Below, one piece after another: positions 13,415-25,003 of a stretch of DNA of 38,631 nucleotides. Every line of letters begins with the position of its first letter. Position 1 is the stretch's first letter. The notes beneath the pieces were generated by a model that worked only from the letters and a program-made list of their open reading frames with translations, was not told where the DNA came from and made no database searches. This DNA comes from Ichthyophonus hoferi (lineage: Eukaryota > Opisthokonta > Ichthyosporea > Ichthyophonida > Ichthyophonidae), in assembly GCA_002751075.1 (NCBI GenBank), contig NAOQ01000001.1, positions 378,483 through 417,113 on the forward strand, in the 5' to 3' direction. The position numbers were made by a program, and so were the translations under genes.

Positions 13415-14089
13415 GACCGATATGATTAAATACCAGTACAGCATGGACCTGTATAGAATGATAGATGATTGTAATATAATATAGTTATCTTGAAGTTATG
13501 AGCATATACATGAATGTGTAGTCATGTCTACTTACTCACTTATGTAGGCATAAATATGTATGTAGTGTTACAAAGATTTGTATGTGGTTGCACTACAGAG
13601 ATGAGGGGTGAAGTGTTGGTGGAATAAGCTGAAATGTTTTACTGGCTGTGTTACAAAATTTGACTATTTATTCATCACCAATAAGCTATTCATTTGCCTA
13701 CTTTAGTAGCTAACAACTATCAAAGAGTTGATTGAATGAGGGTAAATCCTTCGAGTTTGTCGATCCAAACATATTGTTCAAGAGTTGAGCCAAGGTCAAA
13801 ATCTGGTGGGGATGGAGTCTCATTGGGTTGAGGGTGTCTGAAGCGGATGATTCTTCAGAGTTGGAAGAGGATGAGACTTCCACTTTCTTGTCGATTCTCA
13901 TGGACAAGGCTTGAGTGATGGGAATAAATAGTAGTCTGTGTTTTGGCAATATGCTATCTTAAAAAGACCTTGACATATAGGTTCTGGTCATATCTTAATA
14001 ATAAAAAGTGTATATTTTTACTACGTGTTTATACAGCATTTATTTGTGTTTAGAATTTTTGGTCCTTGATACAGACTAGAATTTTGTTC
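13415..14089. other. Downstream flank of OSBP
   Basis: This is the 3' side of OSBP. An ATTAAA hexamer at 13425-13430 and AT-rich sequence follow the stop, but no polyadenylation site can be fixed. The stretch contains the minus-strand coding-like segment at 13710-13935. Otherwise nothing is seen. Confidence 0.5.
13710..13935 (-). CDS. Candidate terminal exon of an unrecognised minus-strand gene
   Basis: On the minus strand an open frame ends in TAG at 13710. It is preceded by a plausible acceptor (AAAACACAG, complement of 13936-13944). Its composition is protein-like against AT-rich surroundings: KKVEVSSSSNSEESSASD, then LHPHQILTLAQLLNNMF and LPSFNQLFDSC at the end. It would contribute about 74 residues: a Ser/Glu-rich stretch followed by an amphipathic Leu-rich helix. 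I recognise no family. No upstream exon could be linked with matching phase, and a shorter + strand frame overlaps it, so it may be a fragment or chance. Confidence 0.3.
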
Positions 14090-16650
14090 ATATAGTTGCT
14101 GTCCAAGTCACTGGCCAGCAGTTACCTATTATGGTCCTAATGACTAGCCAAACATTAGATTTAAGCTGATACCCAATTTGTAAGTGGATGTTCCTATATA
14201 TTATGTTGGAACCAACGCGTTCACTGCAAATTTTTTTTTCGTTACAGCTTATGCCTTTATGATACAAGACTGAGTCATTCAAATAAAGACACGATAGTGT
14301 AAGATTTGAGATAAGATTAGGTAATCTTAGTGGGTCTCTGTGATCTTTCATGAATTGTACTAGCCAATAAGATTGTGTTATTATTGGTCTCATTTAGGCT
14401 ATTGACTGCACCACATTAAACAAAGGTTGGGAAAGTGTAAAAGGAACCAAACAACTAATAGTAAACACTATTATCAGTCGTCAATATTCACTGGTCAATT
14501 TATTTGCTTTATGTTTTCTTCTTCTCCATATTATATCTATAGTTGCCAAGGAAGTTGAAGTAGATAATCCGGATACTTTACTAGAAGGCCAACCAGTTGA
14601 GTCTGGTATTGATTCTTCTGATAATAATAAACCCATGGCCATATACACAGCCATAATTAGAGTACAGTTACTATATATAAAATACAGCATTAATTGAGAA
14701 GCTAAAATCTCCTATAACTATTGATCAACGGAGGGAGATTCAAAAGCAGTCGGTTAGAGCTTTAGCTTGCCCTTTAGCTGACGACGACAGGTTGATAGAA
14801 CTCAACACAACATATACTAGTTCTATTTCCAATATAATATTAACACCTCTAACTGAAGCTTCACTTGGAGTTTGCTTATGTGATTGTGATAGTATGGGTT
14901 TTGACTTATTCACACTGATCACTGGTTATTATACCCCAACCCTAAACGTAAAATTTGATTGGTTTCCTGACATCCTGAAAATTGGCGTTTAGTACCTGGT
15001 CACACAACTTAATTTGGCCGACTCCGAGACAATCTTTTATCGGCCATGTCCAAAAAGACAAAAAAACATCCTACAACATCAATTTTTTTTAAAAAAGACG
15101 TGAAAATACTGATTAATTTTTTATATAATTCCTAAGATATTTAAAATTTGGTGTAAATAAAAAAAGATATAAGTTTGACTCAAAGCAATAAAAAGTCACA
15201 AATAAAACACGTTATTTCATAAATTGATTATGCCTGTTTTTAAGTACATAGGAGCCCTTCTATTGTTATTTATACGTGAAATTTTTAATATTGTGTCGCA
15301 TGCAGGTCATATACAGTGTTGTAGTATACGTTAATATTAATATAGTTAGGGCATAACTGATACGGTTTGGTCACATTTAAGCATTATTTGGGATGTATTC
15401 GGCAGTATTTTTGACAACACCTAATGACGTTTTTGTTTTATACTATGCAATGACATACTGTATATTTATAACGTTTCCTTTGTAAAATTTAGTTGATATC
15501 TACCCATTATGTATGCCCATTACAAATAAACAACCAATGTTTTTGCGGAGCTTGCAAAGTTTTGTAGTAAATAGTATATAATATGTATCTTGAAGGTAGA
15601 TGAAACACTGTATCTTATTATTCTTTGGTGCCTGATTCCAGTGTACCTAAATATTCTTTGTTGTATGTTGTGATGAATATGAGGGAGTTTCTGTTTATTT
15701 GTAATGCCAGACCAGCCCCTTCAAAAAGCGGAGCTAGCAGTTTCAGGGTGAAGGTGTTTCATCTAAGAATGATCACAATTGTTGCTATTGTTATACTAAA
15801 TGTAGTAGTTACAAAGACACATTGGGGTGTAATGACATGAAAATTACCAATCTTCTGATGCAGTTAATGTACCTAAAAATATTGATTGAATTGCTTACAT
15901 TGGTAAACTGTGTAGTGGCTAGTAAAGAGTGATTCTAGATCGTTCAAAAAGTAAATAGGTGCAGTGCTTTATCACCATTGGCTTTTATAAAATGACAGGT
16001 CAGTGAAAATGTAGAGTTGTTAATTATTTTGTTCGGGCTTTTCGGATATGATCTTACATTAGCTTCCAATTACCTGCTGATGCTAAAGTGGGCATCATTT
16101 GTGTAGTCAGCGGAGTTGTTGTCCCTTTTGTGAGCGATGGGAACTTTGATAATTGAAGGACATAGAAGAAGCATCAAAAAAATGTGCAATTACTTGATGA
16201 AACTGAAAGAAAAGAAACCACACAGCTATGTATTACTTTATGGTTCTTAGTCGTCTACAGAATTAATGAATAAGGTAATGCTAATAAGATCCGACTTGTT
16301 TAATCATAGAGTGAATGCATATCTATCTGTGATTTCCATACGGGTCACGGGCCAACACATGAACCGCAACCGGACTTTCAGCCTTTTATGTATGGTATGC
16401 GATTGGAGATTAAAGATCATTCATTGGTTTTAAAAAGGCTTTTGGAATGTACTTAATTCCATACGGGATAATTTGCGAATATATGTGCGTGGTTTTATTC
16501 CTACCTAGGAATGAGGGAACGCTTCGGATGCTACAACAATTTTCCGCAATTGGATTAATAAACAAGAAAAATGAGAGCTAATATTTTTTGGAGGCGCAAG
16601 CTATGCTCAGTGGGCCCACTGCGTAGTTTACCTGAGCCATCAATAGTTTA
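14090..16650 (+). other. Patchwork of coding-like segments, origin unknown
   Basis: Several stretches on the + strand look protein-like but do not form a gene model I can defend. Examples are about 14095-14167 (VAVQVTGQQLPIMVLMTSQT), 14396-14695 (contains AKEVEVDNPDTLLEGQPVES), 14705-14992 (contains TIDQRREIQKQSVRALACPL and LIELNTTYTSSISN), about 15740-15930 (a Cys-rich piece, HNCCYCYTKCSSYKDTLGC), about 16055-16130, and about 16310-16440 (FHTGHGPTHEPQPDFQPF). They lie in different frames. No domain is recognised, and no terminal repeats or poly-A tail mark a mobile element. This could be a decayed gene, a decayed element, or an unusual spliced gene. Confidence 0.35.
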
Positions 16651-17000
16651 CTAACATCGTGTCAGCCGGTTGATTAACCTTTGTCTTTGTTGGCTTCCCC
16701 ATAATCATGCCTAGAGAATTACAATACTTAATATTTCCATTTTTCATATCTGACTTCCAGCTAATCTAATGTGCAATTGGCTTGCACAGAGAGGTATATC
16801 TGGTACAACTACACTAGATGCCATTCCTGGTTGTATACATACTTTAGTTGGTAAATGCATTCTACATTCTATAGTAAATAGGAAAATCATGCACATACAG
16901 CATATATCACCTTTGTCCCAGCTATCTTCATATCAATGTAGTTAAACAACATTGTTTCACAATGAAGAGGCAATTTAGAACATTTTCTCAATATTATTTC

Positions 17001-17030
17001 AATATATATATATATATATATATATATATT
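17001..17030 (+). repeat. (TA)n microsatellite
   Basis: About 14 uninterrupted TA units lie in the intergenic region between OSBP and RAD21. Confidence 0.85.
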
Positions 17031-18801
17031 CCGACACATATTAACTCCTTAAATTGCACTCGATAAGTATAATGACAATATCATCCACATATTTTTATTG
17101 GATAATCACCATAACAAAAAAGGGTACCGGCTATTCTATGGATAAGAAAAATTGTAATTAATGGTGGTCACTCATTTATAATGGTAAACTCATGAACTTA
17201 TTGATTTGATAGCATGGGTAAATTCCCTAAAACTCAGGAAAAAATTCCTAATTATTGTTTGTAAAGTACGCACAATCTGCCAAAAATGAACAAGAAAAGA
17301 AACCAGAATAAGAAATTGATAGTATCACCTGACATAATTTTAGAATAAGTTACATTATAAAAAATGTTGAGCATGACAGAAAATCTCCATGATTTTGCCT
17401 ACAAAAGCCTATTCTATATAATGCAACCTATTATATTATCCATTACCTGTAGTTCCCATCCCAATTAACAGGAAATAGTCCTACTGGACGGCGTATGGTT
17501 CACTATGCTCACTTAACCAATCATTGACCACTTTGTGTGTGCCAATTATAAATTTATTTTTTCAACTCAGGATTGCCGATAGTATAGAAGAATTATTTTC
17601 ATGCAAACCAAAATCATCTATATAAAATATTATAAAGAAAAAATAATTTTTATTAAAAACAAAATAAAATTATCCTTTTAATTATTATTAAGTCAGATTT
17701 GCTAATTTGTCAATCAGCTCTATTTTACTCTGAGATTAAACCTTACTCCATTATTACCAATACAATTGCTGCTACATTTCAAATCATAATAATGCCCCTG
17801 GATTGGTTAATCAAGTCAAACTAAAAAAAAAGTCACATTGTCTGCACACATTCAGTTCACTATTAAAATGGCATAAAAATTAAAATCATATATATAAAGT
17901 TTTATTGCGGTTATTTGAAAAATACTACTTTTAAAATAATTCAAAAATTAATAATATTATTATATTATAAAATCTTTCACTTTGCGGCGCTTAACAAGCC
18001 TTTAAAATGATTTGTAGATCTATTGGTTACATATCATGACACAGTAGTGGAGACAAATATCCCAGGTTTGATGTGTCCAGTACTAAGCAGTTTGGCGGGC
18101 ATTTGAGTGTATTATCTATTGCATGACAATTACTATTATTGATTTTTTTTTATCTCATTAACAACAATAAAGAAGGTTACTTAGTAAGTATTTTACTACA
18201 CACCATTTCAGAATAATATTTTTTGCGAATATATACACGCATATATATTACCTTAAACAAATATTTTAATATACAAAATTTCCTTACTCAAAAGTAAGGT
18301 TAAAAAGTTTCCTAAAAGTTTCAGTTGTTTTTGACGTTATGTTTATGTACTGCGGTCCTTTTACCCAAGTACGAATTTAGTCAGTATCATCTTGTCCCCA
18401 TGGATTAATTATTTAAGGGGTAGACAATAGTTTTCCAGATCCTTATGCTCGATATATATATACTTCAAGGGTTGTTTAGTACCAGTATATTCATTTCTTT
18501 CTAAATGTCAAATAAGTATTGACGTAAAGGTGATCTTACGCTAAAGATACACTTTATACCAAGTGGTCGCCAGTATATTATATTTGCTGATGTGGTTAGC
18601 GGTATGATATAAAATTACTGCTTTATATCAACGGTTTGAGTACGATTATTGTATCTCATTCTCCTGTCTTCATCTTTATTTCTTTTAATGTGGTTTGTTG
18701 GCTTTCTCTCCACCATCCTACTCCATAACTTTGTATTAATGACTTATGATGTTTATAATCCCCTTCCATTTGTATAATTTTATATCAGAATAAAGGTGCA
18801 C

Positions 18802-18816
18802 GGGCATATATTGCCC
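18802..18816. promoter_or_regulatory. 15-nt palindrome upstream of RAD21
   Basis: GGGCA and TGCCC form perfect 5-nt arms around TATAT, about 250 bases before the RAD21 start codon. It could be a dimeric factor site in the promoter or a hairpin in the leader. No known factor is matched. Confidence 0.2.
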
Positions 18817-19042
18817 AACACCATAACTAGGTAAGTCTTTAACCACAACCTTGAATCTTTTCTGGCCTATGTATCTCCCACAGGCTCTCTATTTGTTCTG
18901 TTTATATCGCTGTGCGTACATAATAGTTTAGATAAAATATATACAGATATATAGTACAAGTATATATATATATATAGGAGAGTCACAGGCATAAAGTCTT
19001 TGATGAAGTGCTAGTCCTCTGACGACTCTTCCCCTTTGCTCC

Positions 19043-19054
19043 ATGGTAGGTTAA
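19043..19054 (+). promoter_or_regulatory. Minimal upstream ORF before RAD21
   Basis: ATG GTA GGT TAA lies 11 bases before the RAD21 start codon, in a good context (CC before and G after the ATG). If it is in the mature leader it would be a three-codon uORF able to reduce RAD21 translation. The same bases also read as a G|GTAGGT splice donor, but splicing there would remove the family-conserved MFYA start, so I prefer the uORF reading. Confidence 0.35.
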
Positions 19055-19065
19055 TAAACGGCGCT

Positions 19066-22000
19066 ATGTTCTATGCCCAATATATCTTGGCCAAGAACGG
19101 GCCGCTAGCCTTAGTATGGCAGGCTGCTCACTGGGACCTGAAGAACAAGAAGGTTGTCAATGACACAAACATTGAGGTGAGTGAATGTCTGTGTGTATAT
19201 ATTATGTGCTAAGAATTGCTCGAGTAGTAGTACTATTTGAATATAAACACTATCAAATCACGTTGAAGATTTTATGCATATTCAATAGTGGATGAGGGGA
19301 CAGTATAGGAGCATATATATACGTTCATATCTGTAGATTCTTGTATGTGCTTATTTTTACATTATAAAAATACAACCTCTACCCTTATACCATATCTCTA
19401 TGCTTCTATGTCAATATACATCCATCTGCTCTGCTGTAGGCATCCATACACTTGCCAACCAAGAGTACCTTCATGTATTGCTATGTGTATACATGTATCA
19501 TATAATGGGATTAACTACTATATATATATATATTTAAAACATACCATACCCACTCGTTATGTATATATCTATATCTATTATATTCTATCCTTCTCTCCTA
19601 TCATTTTATCCTTTCATTTCTACCCGTCTTTCTTCTTTTCATTAATATCCTTTCCTTCTCCCTCTATTATATGCTCTGCCAACCATATACCATACTTATA
19701 TTTTATCATTACTATATGGGTATAGGATAAAGTGCAGCATATTGTAGCTCCTAGTGTGCCTATTGCCCTGCGAACATCTGGTCATCTATTAGTGGGTGTG
19801 GTCAAGATTTATTCCAAGAAGGCGTTTTATCTAGCCAATGACTGCAATGATGCACTCACTAAGATCAAGGTATGAGGAAGGCAAAGGAGTATATATATGT
19901 GTGTATGTGCATATGTGTATATCTGGCTTGTTTTTTATAGAGGGAATTTTTAATGCACAAGTTGCATTTATGAGGGCGCTGTACAAACTAGAATCCAGCC
20001 GTTCTTTACTGTGATATTATTCAGTTAAACATCTAAATAGCATATATAACATGATATATAATAGTAATATATATGTATATATAGGGCTTCACTCCAGTAC
20101 TGCAATTACTCTCACACAGTTCTACACTGTATAAAATATTTCCATGATTTACGGCTATTTTATTTCAATAAATGAACTAACAACGACACAGCTTATATTT
20201 ATATTATATAGTTCGTATGATCAAGATTAACAGAGTGCACCTACGACAAAGCTGATTGCAACCATAGATTAGGTCACTACCTTGATAATACCAGTGGATA
20301 TATATGTACAAAAAACGGTGAAAAGTAGTGAAGAAGTAGTCATAAACAAGCATTTTATATCAAGTCTAAATTAGTTTATAGTTATATTAACTTACATTCT
20401 ATCTATATCAGTTTCCTTAAGAATACTGGGATGGGGTCCCATATATATGGTCACTTTAAGTATAGAAACCTTATAATGCCTAATCTACCGATCAATCAAA
20501 TCTATTGATATGAAGTATTATATTAAGAATGGTTTAGATCCATAGAATTGATTCTTAGATTTAGGTAAGATAATGGATTGGTGTAGCAGGATGTGAAAAT
20601 GCAAAGGAAGGCGTGTTGGGTAAGGAGTGATAATCTACCAATGGGATCTCTCTACTTCTATTATTTGTTTTTACCTATTATGATAAGCGGAGTTAAATAG
20701 GAGTTATATTGCCATTCCAATTTTAAGTATCATAATGGTACAATCCGAGTGGTTGATATTGTCAAATGAATTTGTCTGAGTGGCACAAAAAAATTGTAAT
20801 GATGCTCACTGGATATATATATCCTCCTATCTCTACTCTCTCTACCTCTTATTATCCTTCCTATTATATCATGTCTCTGCTTCTATTCTCTGCTATTTCT
20901 CTATCTATCCTATCTATCTTTCTCTTATATCTCCTTCTCTCTCTACCCCTGTTCTCTTAATATCTTTGTACCTACATTCTTCACACACATATAGGTGGCC
21001 TTCAAGCCTGGCAATGTGGAGATGGAGAATAATGCCGTGGCCCAACCCCACCACCTTACTAACACCCACTTCGACTTTGATAGTGCCTTTGATCTTACTC
21101 GTGATGAGATTGTGTTTGACTTGAAGTAAGCCTGGCCTGTCTTTGTCTCGCCTTCTCTCTTTCCTTCTCTGTCTTTCTAAGCACAATTAAAAACTTTCTC
21201 TTATAGACATGCTTGTTCTTCTTCTATAAATGCAAGCCTATACACACATACAATATACATACTTATATCTATATTCTAGTATATGTATGTATAATATATT
21301 CCATTATATGTAGTTCTTCTACGACCCTTTCTTGCTACCCCACCCCTATCCCCTATTCCCCTTTTGCTCCTGTGTTATATTTTTATTTTTATTATTCATT
21401 CTTGTACTGTACCTAAGACACTTTGAACAATTCTGTTCTTATTAACCCATTTATTGATTTTAAGTCCTTTAGATTAATACAGGATTAACGACCTAAATGT
21501 ATATTTCCTATACAGATATGGCATGTTATATATATATATATATAAGGTGTTTACAGTCAGAGTTAGCTTTCTATTCTTCGTAGCCCAATCACATCACCCA
21601 GTTATAAATATAAAATCCTTATATTGATGGCTTATCACCTGCATACCCTCCAATTAATTTTAATGTCCAAGGGTACCTATCAACGGCATGATTTGAAAAT
21701 GACAACTCTTCTGCACGAAACATTCATTGTGAACGCAAGCTTAATTTATCCAAATTCGTTTAATATGTTTTTTCATTAGTTTGTGATATAGCGCTAACCC
21801 GTTTGAACCCATCAACACTAGCATGCAGTCATCAGCTAGGACTATTGTGGGACGATTGGATCAGATTACGTTGGATATTGCACCTGAGGTCGATATATCT
21901 ATGGTGAGTGTATATATATGTATATACACATTAAAATATGCATATATACATACATACCTACATACATACATTTGTGAACAGATAACTATTGCCATCTATT

Positions 22001-24218
22001 TCTATCTTACACATACATACTCGCAGATGGATCTCCTGGAGGAGCCAATCAACATGGGGGATGGGAATGACTTGGAGTTAGAGATGCCTCGTGATGCCAA
22101 CCATGGAGACCTGTCCTTCCACCCTGAAGGTAAGCAGACCTGTTACCTGTTACATATCTCTATATCTATATGTTCATGTTCATGTTCATGCTCATGTTTA
22201 TCTTTACCTTTCCATGTCTTTCCTTTTTTTTAGGTATATACATCTATTTCTATATTTTTTTCTTCTTTTTCTATCACTCTTTTCCCATGCCTTCTTTCGT
22301 TCCTTTCTCCACCCACCCACTCCTACTCGGTCCTCTACCCCTTTCTACCAGGTTTCTTTTCTATTATTAAGCAGAGAATCAAATGGTATCGTATCTTAGA
22401 AGGAACTAGATATAATCAACTGCACTCATTAGTATAATGCAGTACTGACCAGCATCTAAACATGCTAATTTTAAAAGGACCACATGAATGGAAGGTGACC
22501 AAATTACCGTACTTTAATTACGATAATCTACACGAATTATTAGGTCAAGAACCGGGGTTTAAAAGCTTAAACTTTATAATTACTGTAGTTATTATATTTT
22601 AAGAGCCAATTCAAGGTATACAGAGGTGTTGTACCATATTATTAACACTGTAAAGTAGATATGGGACCTTGGACAATATACGTGACGTACTATGCTCTAT
22701 AACGTACTCCCTGTGGATAACATATACTACCACACCCACCGTATATGTACATGATACAGTCTAATATGGTATGTGCTATACAGTGGAGAATCTGGACATC
22801 TCCCTGCTGTCAGCCAAGAAGGGCGACAAGTCAATGACTGATGGTGAGTTGTTTGTTAGTAGGGTGGGTGCATGGTTATAGAATATATGCGAATACATAT
22901 TTGCTGGCAGTTGCTTTAGTTTAGAGGGGAACGGCGGGATGGGCGTGGTTGTACTGTGTTATGTGTATGCACTCCCTTTACAAAGGACTAGAGAATCTTT
23001 CTTCTTAAGTTATATTACATAATATTTATTTTGTTATATGCAAGCTATTTACAAGGATCGTCAGTCTAGATTGCTAGATCAATTTAATAAGCAAACCCTA
23101 TATACATGTATGATTATAGTATAGTATAATATAACATGGCATATATATATTCTGGTCTTCTGCCATGAATTATGGCCCCCTAGACCTACATTCGATTTCC
23201 TAGATGACGTCATATAATACCTTAAATAGGCGCAGCATTTGCTATCATGATTTTTAAACCTTTCACTTGACTGACCTAAGCTGAACTCATATTGTAATAA
23301 TGATGAGAGACAATAGACAAAGAGGGGGCGGGGCGATAAAATATGATATAGTACCATGTACTGGCTGATAACTATGGAGGGAATAATAGGGACCTATAGG
23401 CTTACAGGATTGGTACTGATCGCCTAAAAGCATATTCCTAATAGAAAAAGTTAGATTTATAGTACTATTTTCGAAACGAAGACAAAAGTTAAAGAGAGAG
23501 ATAGAGAGATAGTCCCATCCTGACGTCAGACTTCCCTTTTATAGAAGATCTTCTCATCCTGGAGCCTGAGACATCTCATCTTGGGGCCAATACTCATGAC
23601 ATGGTATGGCCTTCTATACCCAATAAACCTACTTACATGACCTTTTTCCCTTTATCTATGTGCTAGTGACCCTTAGCAGGTCGGGTCGTATAGCATATGG
23701 CCCGATTCGATCTGTTTAGGATTAGATAGTACGTCACTATTTTTTCAGTTAAAATAACAATCAACTCCAACCTAGTGGCAAATTAATCTGCAAGCAGACC
23801 TTAAATAACTGCAAGCATTGCATTTAAACGGGTAAATTATACCTTTTCCGAAAAATACCACAAGATGCAATCAAAATGTAATTGCTATTTTTTTCACATC
23901 TTGATAGTCCTTTTCAATTTATTTTACTAATTCCCAATGCAATCGGTTAAGTAATTAAGTTTTATTAACAAATATGGTTGGCGGTAGGGTGACGAGGGTG
24001 TCAATGGAGCCCTTGGAGAGGCCTTTGACCTGGATGCCATTAACTTTGATGGACTGGATCTAGATATGGTAAGAGGTTATTATTATTCTTACTATTGTTA
24101 CTGTTATTATTGTTATTGTTGTTATTATTATTAGTTTTATTATTATTAGTATTATTGGTTTTATTATTATTATTAGTTTTATTATTATTATTATTATTGG
24201 CTTTATTATTATTACTAG

Positions 24219-24271
<53 letters not shown>

Positions 24272-24953
24272 GTTTTATTATTATTATTATTATTATTANN
24301 NNNNNNNNNNNNNNNNNNNNNNNNNNNNNNNNNNNNNNNNNNNNNNNNNNNNNNNNNNNNNNNNNNNNNNNNNNNNNNNNNNNNNNNNNNNNNNNNNNNN
24401 NNNNNNNNNNNNNNNNNNNNNNNNNNNNNNNNNNNNNNNNNNNNNNNNNNNNNNNNNNNNNNNNNNNNNNNNNNNNNNNNNNNNNNNNNNNNNNNNNNNN
24501 NNNNNNNNNNNNNNNNNNNNNNNNNNNNNNNNNNNNNNNNNNNNNNNNNNNNNNNNNNNNNNNNNNNNNNNNNNNNNNNNNNNNNNNNNNNNNNNNNNNN
24601 NNNNNNNNNNNNNNNNNNNNNNNNNNNNNNNNNNNNNNNNNNNNNNNNNNNNNNNNNNNNNNNNNNNNNNNNNNNNNNNNNNNNNNNNNNNNNNNNNNNN
24701 NNNNNNNNNNNNNNNNNNNNNNNNNNNNNNNNNNNNNNNNNNNNNNNNNNNNNNNNNNNNNNNNNNNNNNNNNNNNNNNNNNNNNNNNNNNNNNNNNNNN
24801 NNNNNNNNNNNNNNNNNNNNNNNNNNNNNNNNNNNNNNNNNNNNNNNNNNNNNNNNNNNNNNNNNNNNNNNNNNNNNNNNNNNNNNNNNNNNNNNNNNNN
24901 NNNNNNNNNNNNNNNNNNNNNNNNNNNNNNNNNNNNNNNNNNNNNNNNNNNNN

Positions 24954-25003
<50 letters not shown>

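Larger units (their letters stand above)
16651..19042. other. AT-rich intergenic region upstream of RAD21
   Basis: No coding stretch is supported. It contains a pure TA tract (17001-17030), poly-A and poly-T runs and many stops. The right end should hold the RAD21 promoter and leader. I see no certain TATA element or cell-cycle box. A 15-nt palindrome lies at 18802-18816. Confidence 0.55.

Noticed and set aside
14088-14393. Minus-strand 101-codon frame as an upstream exon of the 13710-13935 segment
   Set aside because: The only good donor inside it does not join the 13935 acceptor in phase, and its residues look like AT-rich chance translation.
16525-16560. Short match to OSBP exon 10 (both encode MLQQFS)
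   Set aside because: Only about 16 of 18 bases agree and nothing around it aligns with OSBP. A match this short is expected by chance in 38 kb.
3285-23700. Scattered GGGTCGGG-like words (near 3285, 5337 and 23686) as a dispersed repeat
   Set aside because: The shared words are under 12 bases and their flanks do not align.
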